A stretch of DNA of 64,000 nucleotides from an uncultured Lachnospiraceae bacterium (GTDB taxonomy: Bacteria; Bacillota; Clostridia; Lachnospirales; Lachnospiraceae), in NCBI GenBank assembly GCA_946558465.1, contig CAMNTM010000002.1:124001-188000 (forward strand). The letters run 5' to 3'. Below the pieces are notes generated by a model, which was not told the origin of the DNA, searched no databases, and saw nothing but the letters and a program-made list of their open reading frames with translations. Made by a program: the position numbers and the translations under genes. Position 1 is the stretch's first letter, and the number at the start of each line of letters is the position of its first letter. Shown here piece after piece: positions 17,966-26,955 of the stretch.

Positions 17966-20887
17966 TTAAAATCCCTTTACGGTGCGGAACAAAGCTTTAT
18001 CCTCTTCGATCTTTTCCTCACTTCCGATTACACAGAATTGATCCGCAGCAAGCACGGCCTCAGCCACACGGTACAGATCGCGGATATCCTGCTGGCCTGC
18101 ATCCAGCACCTGGGCACGTTCTCTGAGGAGCATCTCCTCACTAACCTTATTCATATAGAGAAATTTGGAACGCTCTCCTTTTGCAGAAGGATTCATCGGA
18201 GCATCAAGACTGCTCATAGTTCCGATAATATATTTCGTCATGTCACGCTCACTTACAGTAAAATTCTTAAGATATTCTACGACGCCTTCATAGATCTCAT
18301 TTGTCCGTGCCAGGTTTGGATCCCGGTAGGATACAAAGTAACCGTCTCCTATTCTTGTAAAACTGCTCATACATCCATAAGCCCCGCCTTTCACACGGAT
18401 ATTCTGCCACAAATAATCATAGCTTAAGATAACTTTTAATATATGAAGTGCTCCTGTATAAGAGACACCATGCTCTATGAAATTTCCTGCACGCGCCACA
18501 TACTGAACCTTCGACGCTGTCTTAAAGCCTTCATTTTTTTTCTCACAGTGGATAACACACGGTATCTCCTCCACTGCCTCGGTATAGAGTTCCTTCTTGA
18601 GTCTCTCCACCAATCCGGCAAATCCTTCCAGACCCTCCTTCGACGCCGTGTAGCTGATCATCATATTGTCCGCCCGGAAAATTTGTTTTGACAGCTTATA
18701 GAGTATCCTCGCAACTGTTTCCTTCCTCTCATCAAAATCCCGGATAAGCTCCGAAATTTTCTCATAAAAGGAAATACCTCCTGTCATATCCTTGAATTTT
18801 GCCGCCGGAGACGCATAGGAAAGCGCTCGAAGAGCAGCCGTCGTATGTCCGGAGGTCTGGAATCTCATAAGCAGCCTTGACTTACTCATCTCCAGAATTT
18901 CCTTAATCCGCTTCGTATCATCTAATTTGGAAGCAGTCAGTATCTCTCCCATCATCTCAAAGGTTTTGTAAAGCTTCGGATATAAAGCCTTACCTTTTAT
19001 CTCAAATGTTGCCTTAAACTCCTTCTGACATACCCTTGTTACATCTGTATAAAGCTCCAATGAAGCGGCAATTCCGCCTGTGTGCATATTGATCTCGTTA
19101 AACAATTCTCCGTAATCGTAGTTCCTGGTATCTATCATACCCAGCACTGCATAAAGAATCCCTACATAGGGAAGCTCTTCCTCCGGTACCCCTGACAAAT
19201 CAAACATCACGTCCACATATCCGATCCCGTTTGTCTCAATCTCATGAAAAACAGCCGGAACTTTTGAAAATTCCATCTCCTCATTGATAATCGGCATAAT
19301 CTCTCTGGAAATATCCTCTCTTGCCAGTACCGGAATACGATTCAAGTCCTCCTCGCTTTCCGGTGCAGACTGATACTCTTCAAGCTTCTTTGTCTTTGCC
19401 GTGATTTCCGCTATCTCTTCCTCACTTAAGCCTTCCTTATACTTCTGAAGCTTCGCTGCAAGCTCTGCATCCAGACGCGCGGTCCGGCCCTTCTCCGGCT
19501 TTACAACTACAATTGCTCCATGTGTATTATCCAGCAGATATTTCTGAATCAGCTCCTCATAATATCCGGTCTCTATCTGTTTTCTCAGAAAATCAAAGGT
19601 TTCCAGAGCGTTGATATGAAGGAACGGCTGTTCATCATCATAAAGCCAGCTGTCCATCATCTGAAGCCCGTACATAAGCCCCTTCGGATAGCTGCCGAAA
19701 TCAGCCTCGCGGTAACGGAACTCCTCATAATTGATTCCCGCCTCAAGCGCCCTCTTATCCATACCTTTTTTTACAATCCCGGCCAACACCTCTTCAATCA
19801 GACTTACAAAGGCTTCCTTCTGACCTGCATCTGCATTTTTAGCAATAACAGAAAAAATAGGCTGATAGATGCCATTATCATAGGAACCCGTGATATCTTT
19901 TCCAATCCCGGCATCTGTCAAGGCTTTTTTTAGAGGAGCACCCGGTGCAGAAAGAAGTGCATAATCCAATATCTCGAAAGCCAGATACAGCTCCTTATCC
20001 AGACTTGTCCCGATTACCTTACTGTAGGAAAGATACGTATTCTCCTCCTCCGGCTCATCACTTGCAATAGAATAAGGAATTTCCAGCTCCTTTACTGCAT
20101 CAAAAGGCTTCTGAAACCGAATCTCAGAATCTATCTCTGCTGTATCATATCGGCACAAATATTCCTCGTCAAGCCAGATAAGCTTCTCTTCCATATCCAT
20201 ATCCCCATACAGATAGATATAGCTGTTTGACGGGTGGTAGTATTTTCGGTGGAAATCTAAAAACTCTTCATAGGTGAGGTTTGGAATCTCCTCCGGATCC
20301 CCGCCGGATTCATTGGCATAGGAGGTATCCGGAAACAGCGTGTTGAGCACCACCCTGTCCAGTACTCCATCCGGAGATGAGAAAGCGCCCTTCATCTCAT
20401 TATATACAACTCCGTTATAGGTAAGCTCATCCTCGGCGGATTCTAGGTGATAGCTCCACCCCTCCTGCCTGAAAATCTCATCATGCTTATAAATATTCGG
20501 GTACAGCACTGCATCCATATATACATGCATCAGATTCTGAAAATCCTTGTCGTTGCAGCTCGCCACAGGATACACAGTCTTATCGGGATAGGTCATTGCA
20601 TTTAGAAATGTATTCAGCGACCCTTTTACCAGCTCTACGAACGGATCCTTCGTCGGAAAATTCTTTGAGCCGCACAGGAGAGAATGCTCCATAATATGTG
20701 GAACTCCTGTGCTGTCACTGGGCGGCGTCCGGAAACCGATGCTGAATACCTTATTGTTGTCCTCATTTTCCACCAGCACAATGCGGGCTCCGCTTTTTTT
20801 ATGTCTGAAAAGATATCCCCGGCTTTTAATGCCGTCAAGCTCCTCCTCTTTCACTAACTCATAGCTTTTTAAATCCTTTACACTCAT
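17966..20887 (-). CDS. M16C-family zinc metalloprotease (PreP/insulinase-like)
   Basis: A 973-residue protease of the large M16C group (presequence protease/falcilysin type), which clips unfolded peptides up to several dozen residues inside a clamshell chamber. The inverted zinc motif HxxEH is present as HIMEH near 67-71 in the first lobe, followed by the conserved LLCGSKNFPTKDPFVELVKG. The C-terminal half repeats the fold without zinc ligands, as expected. ATG 20887 (AAGGA just upstream) is chosen over 20932. There is no signal peptide, so it is a cytoplasmic peptide scavenger. It lies directly upstream of era. Confidence 0.93.
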   Translation of the reverse strand: MSVKDLKSYELVKEEELDGIKSRGYLFRHKKSGARIVLVENEDNNKVFSIGFRTPPSDSTGVPHIMEHSLLCGSKNFPTKDPFVELVKGSLNTFLNAMTYPDKTVYPVASCNDKDFQNLMHVYMDAVLYPNIYKHDEIFRQEGWSYHLESAEDELTYNGVVYNEMKGAFSSPDGVLDRVVLNTLFPDTSYANESGGDPEEIPNLTYEEFLDFHRKYYHPSNSYIYLYGDMDMEEKLIWLDEEYLCRYDTAEIDSEIRFQKPFDAVKELEIPYSIASDEPEEENTYLSYSKVIGTSLDKELYLAFEILDYALLSAPGAPLKKALTDAGIGKDITGSYDNGIYQPIFSVIAKNADAGQKEAFVSLIEEVLAGIVKKGMDKRALEAGINYEEFRYREADFGSYPKGLMYGLQMMDSWLYDDEQPFLHINALETFDFLRKQIETGYYEELIQKYLLDNTHGAIVVVKPEKGRTARLDAELAAKLQKYKEGLSEEEIAEITAKTKKLEEYQSAPESEEDLNRIPVLAREDISREIMPIINEEMEFSKVPAVFHEIETNGIGYVDVMFDLSGVPEEELPYVGILYAVLGMIDTRNYDYGELFNEINMHTGGIAASLELYTDVTRVCQKEFKATFEIKGKALYPKLYKTFEMMGEILTASKLDDTKRIKEILEMSKSRLLMRFQTSGHTTAALRALSYASPAAKFKDMTGGISFYEKISELIRDFDERKETVARILYKLSKQIFRADNMMISYTASKEGLEGFAGLVERLKKELYTEAVEEIPCVIHCEKKNEGFKTASKVQYVARAGNFIEHGVSYTGALHILKVILSYDYLWQNIRVKGGAYGCMSSFTRIGDGYFVSYRDPNLARTNEIYEGVVEYLKNFTVSERDMTKYIIGTMSSLDAPMNPSAKGERSKFLYMNKVSEEMLLRERAQVLDAGQQDIRDLYRVAEAVLAADQFCVIGSEEKIEEDKALFRTVKGF

Positions 20888-21116
20888 CGAAATCCTTATA
20901 TCTCCTTTCAGTCTCGCTGTTTTTGTTTTCATTATTCCCGGTTTGCTTTCCGCTTATTGCATTATAACATCTTTTCTGTCTTGATTGAAGCAGGAATTTT
21001 CGTTCGCAGACTAAAATAGGAGCTGCAGCAGAAACATGAAAATATATCTGTATAAAAGGATCCCGACCTTGTAAACTGCAATCACACAGTCAGGCTCACA
21101 TTATATAAGACACTGC

Positions 21117-23534
21117 CTATTCCTTTGTCAGATAGATAACACCCATCCAGTAATATCCATAAAGCTCATCTCCTCCGTACTGCTCAAGAACACTCTCGGC
21201 AATCTTTTCAAACTGCCCGTCATTCAGGCTGTAATCTGTCCTGAGAACCGCAGAATCCCCGTTACTTAACTCCTGTGCTAAAGATACTGAAATCTCATCT
21301 CTTGCATAAAACTTATCCTGAAGCCTGTAATATTCTTTATTGTCATTCGGGGCCTCGTAGTCAGACAGCTTACTGTCCAGCACAAACCTGTCATCCTCAA
21401 CCAGAACCTTTCCTGCTACATTGTCAGGAAGATTAAGAAGTGCATTGAAAATCAGCTCATTGTCATTATTCGTACTGTCTACAATCTGCCATTCTCCGTC
21501 TATCTTCACCTTATTCCATGCATGAGGAAGCTCACCTTCCAGATCTCCGGTTACTACAATGCACTCCAATCCCGCCTCATCTGCAAGAAGCTTAAACGCA
21601 CCTGCATAGCTTGCACACACACCTGTTTTGTTCAAAAGGACACCATATGGAGTAAAGGAATCGTTATACTCCTCATCAACCTCTGCAAAATCATTTTCTT
21701 CTGCATTTTCAAGAGCCTTCATATCATATTCTGCCGTATCGCAGAGATACTGGTTAATGGCAAGCTCCTTCTCAAGCTCTGACATATCCTCATCAATAAT
21801 TTCGTCTATGACTCTCTTTACCTCATCGGCAATTTCCTTCTGCTTTTCTTCCATAGTTTTAGCATCTGTGTCGTACTGAATCAGCATCGTTTTTCCCTGG
21901 TTCATAAGCGACGCTCCGGATGCTCCAAGTATCATAGGATTCTGGTACACGGCTTCCATCCATGCATCTACAAGATATTCCTGGTCCGCACTTTCCGGAA
22001 AATCACTAAGATCAATCATATTGGTTCCTGAAAGCATATTGGCTGCAAGATACTCACTTAACGCACTGTTGGCTGTGATCGGATAGTCTGTCCCGTAAAT
22101 CTTTCCGTCTGTGTCAGCTTCCTGTTCTTCTCCTGCTTTTTCTGACTCGGCTTCCTGCTCTTCTTCGGACTTCTCTTGTGTCTCAACCTCTAATTCCTTT
22201 GTTCCGGCACGGTTTCTTAATTTTTCCTGACGCTCCCTGATGCCTTGCAATTCTTCTTCCCAGGTATCGGCATCAAAATTCTGCACCTTTACAAGCCCGT
22301 CAAAGCCCGTTCCGTCAATTACATAAGGAACACGGACAATCTCTACTTCTACTGTTTTTAAATCAGACATATCCTCATTTTCGTACTCGCCCCACTGTTC
22401 TTTTACATACTCCGCATTTTCAAAATCATAGTTAATCAGCTTCTGTACTAAGGTGCCGTCACACATCGTCACCCACTTGTAGGAAGGCATACCGGCAAAG
22501 CCTTCTGCATAATCAGAGCCTTCCTTTTCTCTGCTTATCTCTGACGCCTCTGCGTACGGCACCCGTCTTGCTATCTCTCTTTCGTCAAAGGTATTACTGA
22601 TTGCCGATGTTCCTTCCTCTGAAGCAGCGATTACACAATAATAAGATACATAAGGATCGTCTTCACGATAAACCGGCTCCGTGCCTTCTCCGTATTTTTC
22701 AATATAATACTCCTCTGTGCGCTCTGCCTCGGATACAGAAAAGGTCTTCAGATGCGTAGCCTTCTCTGGTTTCCATTCTGTCTCCTCTGTAATTCCCTGC
22801 ACCCATCCACTTCCTGTATAGCCTAAGTCCTCAGAATAATTCAGCTCCATCACATAATAGGTATCTGCTCCTTCAATTTCCTTCCAGGAAAATACCGGAA
22901 GCCCATCCTCATCAAGTCTCATTGACACCTTTGGCGACGCCTTAAGCTCACGTTCTACCGTAAACACTGTAATAATCGGCTTTTCCAGAGCTTCACCGTT
23001 ATCCAGATCCACATACTGTACCAAATAATATTGCTGAAGATTTCCCCAGTCCTTGTACTCTCCCTTATCAAACAGACTCTGGTCTGCCGGATTATTTCCC
23101 GGCACATCTGCATCAAGCTCGGCATTACTGATGCCGCCCGCACCTGTTCTGGGAGGAGTAACAGACAATACCTGGCTTTGCTCATTCCACTTAAAATCAG
23201 TCCCGACTCTATGGGTAAGCGCCGCATCTTGATACACTGCAACAAGCTGTGTGTACTCGCTGAAGCCGGCATTTAAAATATCAAAGCCCATCTGAAATTC
23301 CAGGCTTTCATCCCGTTTGACGTCTCGGATTGTCTCACCATATTCGAATTTTTCACTGTCAGCATATTTTTCATGAATACTCTGGGCAAGCTTTTTAGTT
23401 TCAACCAGCTCGCCGCTTCGCTCCCTACTGTCTTCCTTCTTCCTTTCTTTCTCTGCGCCTCCCTGGCATCCTGTCAGAAACAAAGCCAGGATGAGAATGA
23501 TTCCTGTTATCTGCCTCATATTTTTTCTTCTCAT
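21117..23534 (-). CDS. Lipoprotein with C-terminal transglutaminase-like domain
   Basis: An 805-residue surface lipoprotein: signal peptide with lipobox FLTGC (Cys near residue 23), a charged linker, a repeat-like extracellular region with a fibronectin-type pattern (SWKEIEGADTYYVMEL near 215), an E/K-rich spacer (about 440-490), and a transglutaminase-like domain near 590-700 with the triad Cys (LNKTGVCASYAGAF), His (LPHAWNKVKIDGEW) and Asp (IVDSTNND). Such domains act as cysteine proteases or cross-linkers at the wall. It lies immediately after an ECF sigma/anti-sigma pair and carries the same promoter motif as the sigma gene, so it is a likely target of that sigma factor. The substrate is unknown. 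Confidence 0.82.
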   Translation of the reverse strand: MRRKNMRQITGIILILALFLTGCQGGAEKERKKEDSRERSGELVETKKLAQSIHEKYADSEKFEYGETIRDVKRDESLEFQMGFDILNAGFSEYTQLVAVYQDAALTHRVGTDFKWNEQSQVLSVTPPRTGAGGISNAELDADVPGNNPADQSLFDKGEYKDWGNLQQYYLVQYVDLDNGEALEKPIITVFTVERELKASPKVSMRLDEDGLPVFSWKEIEGADTYYVMELNYSEDLGYTGSGWVQGITEETEWKPEKATHLKTFSVSEAERTEEYYIEKYGEGTEPVYREDDPYVSYYCVIAASEEGTSAISNTFDEREIARRVPYAEASEISREKEGSDYAEGFAGMPSYKWVTMCDGTLVQKLINYDFENAEYVKEQWGEYENEDMSDLKTVEVEIVRVPYVIDGTGFDGLVKVQNFDADTWEEELQGIRERQEKLRNRAGTKELEVETQEKSEEEQEAESEKAGEEQEADTDGKIYGTDYPITANSALSEYLAANMLSGTNMIDLSDFPESADQEYLVDAWMEAVYQNPMILGASGASLMNQGKTMLIQYDTDAKTMEEKQKEIADEVKRVIDEIIDEDMSELEKELAINQYLCDTAEYDMKALENAEENDFAEVDEEYNDSFTPYGVLLNKTGVCASYAGAFKLLADEAGLECIVVTGDLEGELPHAWNKVKIDGEWQIVDSTNNDNELIFNALLNLPDNVAGKVLVEDDRFVLDSKLSDYEAPNDNKEYYRLQDKFYARDEISVSLAQELSNGDSAVLRTDYSLNDGQFEKIAESVLEQYGGDELYGYYWMGVIYLTKE

Positions 23535-23605
23535 ATTTTTATATCCTCCATTTCTCCTGAAATAACGTTATACTTGTACAGCGTTATTCTTGCTTTCTGA
23601 CATAA

Positions 23606-23633
23606 ATACCCTCCAGATTATCAAAAGGTTACA
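23606..23633 (-). promoter_or_regulatory. Predicted ECF sigma promoter of the lipoprotein gene
   Basis: On the minus strand TGTAAC (23633-23628), 17 bases, GGTAT (23610-23606). The same boxes and spacing lie before the ECF sigma gene (24754-24727). TGTAAC-type -35 boxes are typical of ECF factors. The -35 overlaps the anti-sigma stop codon. The start site would be near 23598, leaving a leader of about 65 bases to ATG 23534. Confidence 0.55.
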
Positions 23634-24231
23634 GATTATCTATGCTTTTTTTTAAATTTTTTAAAAAATTTTTTTCTGTCATGCCCTCTGCAGACGCGAT
23701 ATAGTAAATATCTTCTTCCTCCCATACAGCATAATAGGCAGACTCCTCTTTTACATATCCAATATATGCATCTACACCTTTTATCCGGCTTTTTTCTGTC
23801 TTCCACAATTCCTTCGGGACAGCGCCCCTATCTTTAACAGAGCTTATATGAAATCTCCCGCCGTCATATTCTCCTTCTGATTCCTTCTCCAGTACTGTCC
23901 CTTTCTGTCCCAGGCTCATTCCAAGCTCCCAGCTGCCTCCTGTCTTCTCAAAAGCTGCCAGCTCCTGTATACGGATAACATCATCTGTCCTATAACGATA
24001 TCCTCCATATCCGGCGACCACCAGAAGTCCAATAAAGGCTGCTGCCACATAGCCGGTCCATCTATGTGTTTTTCCCGAAACCCTTTTATCCTTCCCGAAA
24101 TGCCTTCTCTGCTTTTTCTCAAATTTTGCTTCTTCTGCCTGCATTGCTGCACGCGTCCTCTCTATCAGATCCTGCGGTGCATGAATCTTGTCTGCTTCTC
24201 TTTTATATTGATTTTCATCAAATCTACTCAT
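23629..24231 (-). CDS. Probable membrane-bound anti-sigma factor
   Basis: A 200-residue single-pass protein: a cytoplasmic N-terminal part of about 57 residues rich in charged helices (ENQYKREADKIHAPQDLIER), one membrane segment at about 59-74 (YVAAAFIGLLVVAGYG), and an extracellular domain of about 125 residues that looks like DUF4367-type sensor domains (IYYIASAEGMTEKNFLKNLK). Its ATG is one base after the stop codon of the ECF sigma gene, the standard coupled arrangement for a sigma/anti-sigma pair. It would hold the sigma factor at the membrane until an envelope signal arrives (inference). No zinc-binding HxxxCxxC motif is visible. Confidence 0.72.
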   Translation of the reverse strand: MSRFDENQYKREADKIHAPQDLIERTRAAMQAEEAKFEKKQRRHFGKDKRVSGKTHRWTGYVAAAFIGLLVVAGYGGYRYRTDDVIRIQELAAFEKTGGSWELGMSLGQKGTVLEKESEGEYDGGRFHISSVKDRGAVPKELWKTEKSRIKGVDAYIGYVKEESAYYAVWEEEDIYYIASAEGMTEKNFLKNLKKSIDNL

Positions 24232-24232
24232 G

Positions 24233-24721
24233 TTATCTTCCTCCTTCCGCTTCCAGTTTTTCTCTCAGCATATCTCTCGCCCGCGACAGCCGGGTTTTCA
24301 CTGTGCTCTCCGTCAGCTCCAGTATTTTCCCAATCTCCCGTATAGAATACTGCTCATAATAAAATAGATGAACAACTCCCCGGTAAAGCTCCGGCAGATT
24401 CTGTACACATTCCCACAGGCTGTCGTCCTCCTTTGTCATCTCACAGGTAGGTTCCCGTCCGCTTCCCTCTTCTAGAGGAACCGTATGTCTTCTATATGCA
24501 TTATCAAACTGCTTTTTACAGCAGTTCATCGTTACCCGTATAAGCCAGCGCCTGAGATGCTCTTCACTCTCAATCCTGTCCCAGTATCTGACCAGTCTTA
24601 GAAATACTTCTTGAAAAACGTCCTCTGCATCACTTTTATTTTTCATATGGAGCAGCGCAATCCGGTATACCATATCCCCATGCTCCTTAAGCGCTCTGTC
24701 AGTATCCATTAAAGTCTTCAT
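24233..24721 (-). CDS. ECF-type RNA polymerase sigma factor
   Basis: A 162-residue sigma-70 family protein of ECF size with regions 2 and 4 only: region 2 around MVYRIALLHMKNKSDAEDVF (then QEVFLRLVRYWDR; residues 17-49) and region 4 with the HTH SIREIGKILELTESTVKTRL (about 126-145). It recruits RNA polymerase to dedicated promoters. The start at 24721 has a modest AAAGG site; Met5 at 24709 is an alternative. The proposed autoregulatory promoter ends only a few bases before the ATG, so its message would be leaderless or nearly so, or translation begins at Met5. It is followed by the anti-sigma gene and the transglutaminase lipoprotein. Confidence 0.9.
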   Translation of the reverse strand: MKTLMDTDRALKEHGDMVYRIALLHMKNKSDAEDVFQEVFLRLVRYWDRIESEEHLRRWLIRVTMNCCKKQFDNAYRRHTVPLEEGSGREPTCEMTKEDDSLWECVQNLPELYRGVVHLFYYEQYSIREIGKILELTESTVKTRLSRARDMLREKLEAEGGR

Positions 24722-24726
24722 ACTAT

Positions 24727-24754
24727 ATACCTTTCATCTTAAGAAATCGTTACA
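24727..24754 (-). promoter_or_regulatory. Predicted autoregulatory ECF promoter
   Basis: Minus strand TGTAAC (24754-24749), 17 bases, GGTAT (24731-24727), repeating the motif found before the lipoprotein gene. Several spacer positions also agree (TTT and TAA at matching places). The -10 lies six bases before the sigma ATG, which is unusually close. Confidence 0.45.
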
Positions 24755-24849
24755 CTATATTATAGCATAAATTAACCAAATATCGACAGTCAGCAGTCAA
24801 CATAAAGCTTTCTGCACCTTAGTACTCTATATAATATTTTATATAATAA

Positions 24850-24891
24850 CAAAAACCGGTATTTGACTTTTCTAAGCCATATACCGGTTTT
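24850..24891 (-). terminator. Terminator of the NhaC-family transporter gene
   Basis: AAAACCGGTAT (24852-24862) pairs perfectly with ATACCGGTTTT (24881-24891); both strands end in T runs (TTTTTG on minus). It lies 40 bases after the transporter stop codon and also separates it from the ECF operon. Confidence 0.8.
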
Positions 24892-24931
24892 CTGCCGCTG
24901 ATTTTATTCTCTTATTTTATCGTTCGAGTCC

Positions 24932-26539
24932 TTATTTATCCTGTACCACCATCTTTATTACAACCAGTGTCCCTACCATCAGCACAATTCCTATCGGCAG
25001 ACAGATAAACGGATTCTGGATAAAGCCTGCTATCAAATATGTAACAAAGGACACTGCCGCCACTGTAACCGCATATGGAAGTTGTGTGGAAACATGATTG
25101 ACATGGTTGCACTGTGCACCTGCCGATGCCATAATTGTTGTGTCGGAAATCGGGGAGCAGTGGTCGCCGCACACAGCACCTGCCATACATGCGGAAACCG
25201 ACATAATCATCATCGTCTCATTTCTGCCGGAAAATACTGCCAGCACGATAGGTATCAGGATGCCAAATGTTCCCCAGGAGGTACCCGTCGCAAAAGCAAG
25301 GAAGCAGCCGACCAGGAAGATAATCGCCGGAAGAAGATTCATAAAGCCTGCTGCTGCCGAATCCATAACACCTGCTACAAACTCTGCCGCACCCAGACTG
25401 TCTGTCATCGCTTTCAACGTCCACGCAAGCGTAAGAATCAATATAGCGGGAACCATCGCTTTGAAGCCATCCGGAATACAATCCATAGATTCTCTAAAGC
25501 TGAGCACCTTCCGCGCCACATAAAATACAATTGTAATAATAAATGCAAAGAAGCTTCCAAGCATCAGGCCTACTGACGCATCACTTGCGGAGAAAGCCTC
25601 TACAAATCCGGTTCCGCTAAAGAAGCCGCCTGTATAAATCATTCCGATTACACAGCAGATGATAAGTACAATAACCGGAAATGCCAAATCAATAACCTTG
25701 CCCTTTCCTTCCACCTCATCCTGCTCTGCATTCGCATAAGGCCTGTCCGGAGTTGTATATAGATCTCCTTTCAGAGCGTTGCTCTCATGCAGCTTCATCG
25801 GACCGTAATCAACCTTCAGAATAACCATCGCTATCATCATCACGATTGTAAGAAGTGCATAATAGTTATATGGAATTGCCCGGATAAAGGTGGCAAATCC
25901 ATCTCCCTCCACAAGCCCTGAAACTGCTGCAGCCCAGGATGACACCGGTGCAATAATACATACCGGCGCCGCTGTCGCATCGATCAAATAAGACAGCTTT
26001 GCACGGGATACATGATGCTTATCTGTCACCGGACGCATAACACTTCCCACGGTCAAACAGTTAAAATAGTCATCAATAAAAATCAATACTCCAAGCGCAA
26101 CAGCCGCCAGCTGTGCACCTACACGGCTTTTAATATGCTCGCTTGCCCAGCGTCCGAACGCTGCAGAACCTCCTGCCTTATTCATCATACATACCATGAT
26201 TCCAAGCACTACTAAAAATACAAGAATGCCTACATTATAGCTGTCAGACAACACCCCTACAATACCATCCTGGAATACATGTGTAACCGTAAGCTCAAAA
26301 CCAAATCCTGAATAGAACAATCCGCCGATCAAAATTCCGACAAACAAGGAGCTGTAAACCTCCTTTGTGATCAAAGCAAGTGCAATGGCTACAACCGGAG
26401 GCACCAAAGACCAGAATGTTGCATACAGTGACGGAACATATTCCGCTGCCTCATCTGCTGCAAATACTGTTATCTGGCTGCATGCCAGAATACCGAGAAA
26501 CAGCATCGCACCCCAAAAAGCTTTTTTCTTTCCTTTCAT
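24932..26539 (-). CDS. NhaC-family transporter, probable lysine transporter (LysW type)
   Basis: A 535-residue membrane protein of the NhaC Na+/H+ antiporter superfamily with about 12-13 helices and a cleavable-looking N-terminus (FWGAMLFLGILACSQITVFA). Conserved segments: FIDDYFNCLTVGSVMRPVTD near 155-175, VSRAKLSYLIDATAAPVCII after it, and FATGTSWGTFGILIPI with GDHCSPISDTTIMAS in the second half. The family includes antiporters for Na+/H+, malate/lactate and amino acids. The gene is preceded by a lysine riboswitch (26698-26862). NhaC-like genes under L-boxes were proposed as lysine transporters (LysW) by comparative genomics, so lysine uptake is the best call. AGAGG precedes ATG 26539; the opening at 26647 lies inside the riboswitch platform. 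Confidence 0.87.
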   Translation of the reverse strand: MKGKKKAFWGAMLFLGILACSQITVFAADEAAEYVPSLYATFWSLVPPVVAIALALITKEVYSSLFVGILIGGLFYSGFGFELTVTHVFQDGIVGVLSDSYNVGILVFLVVLGIMVCMMNKAGGSAAFGRWASEHIKSRVGAQLAAVALGVLIFIDDYFNCLTVGSVMRPVTDKHHVSRAKLSYLIDATAAPVCIIAPVSSWAAAVSGLVEGDGFATFIRAIPYNYYALLTIVMMIAMVILKVDYGPMKLHESNALKGDLYTTPDRPYANAEQDEVEGKGKVIDLAFPVIVLIICCVIGMIYTGGFFSGTGFVEAFSASDASVGLMLGSFFAFIITIVFYVARKVLSFRESMDCIPDGFKAMVPAILILTLAWTLKAMTDSLGAAEFVAGVMDSAAAGFMNLLPAIIFLVGCFLAFATGTSWGTFGILIPIVLAVFSGRNETMMIMSVSACMAGAVCGDHCSPISDTTIMASAGAQCNHVNHVSTQLPYAVTVAAVSFVTYLIAGFIQNPFICLPIGIVLMVGTLVVIKMVVQDK

Positions 26540-26588
26540 AATCAAAAACCTCTTTTCTTCTGACTTGTAATAATCGTACGCCGGAAGC

Positions 26589-26616
26589 AAAAAACATGCT
26601 GCCCCCGGCATCATAC
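26589..26616 (-). terminator. Attenuator terminator of the lysine riboswitch
   Basis: On the minus strand ATGATGCC, a GGG loop and GGCAGCAT (7 of 8 pairs) are followed by a G and TTTTTT. It lies between the aptamer and the transporter ATG, as expected for transcriptional control by lysine. Confidence 0.6.
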
Positions 26617-26697
26617 AGCAAATAACAAAATGAAATGCCACGAACAACGCTTACCGGCGCATTCATGGCATAATCATCTACTCACAAAATCTTATAC

Positions 26698-26862
26698 TCT
26701 GATAGCGCTCCACCTGTGTGACAGTCCGCAGCATATTCTGACTGCGTCCCAGGAATCATATCGGGAAATAAAGACTCCTTCGGCGGCTTCCCCTTTCCAG
26801 AACGAGCAGCTTCCCTTGCTGTAGCTCTTTATGTACTGATGAAATCCGCACCTCTATCAAAT
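26698..26862 (-). ncRNA. Lysine riboswitch (L-box) aptamer
   Basis: On the minus strand the region starts with TTGATAGAGGTGCGGATT and ends with GTGGAGCGCTATCAG. GATAG/CTATC close helix P1. Between them are the L-box hallmarks: AAAGGGGAAGCCGCCGAAGG near 26800-26785 and GCGGACTGTCACACAGGTGG near 26730-26710. Order and spacing match the lysine aptamer. Lysine binding would favour the downstream terminator and shut off the NhaC-family transporter. This is the strongest clue to that transporter's substrate. Confidence 0.93.
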
Positions 26863-26882
26863 TTTATTATTCACATAGTACA

Positions 26883-26911
26883 GTTTTAACATTTTTGTCG
26901 GAACTTGTCAA
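26883..26911 (-). promoter_or_regulatory. Promoter of the lysine riboswitch transcript
   Basis: Minus strand TTGACA (26911-26906), 17 bases, TAAAAC (26888-26883). Transcription would start near 26876, just before the aptamer. Confidence 0.6.
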
Positions 26912-26955
26912 CAAATGATAGATTTTTCATTGAAAATTTGATAGATTATTATATA

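Noticed and set aside
25082-25576. Long open frame antisense to the NhaC-family gene (and similar long antisense frames over ppdK, murE, priA and rsgA)
   Set aside because: They lie wholly within conserved genes, lack ribosome sites and have Cys/His/Arg-rich composition typical of reverse-strand reading.
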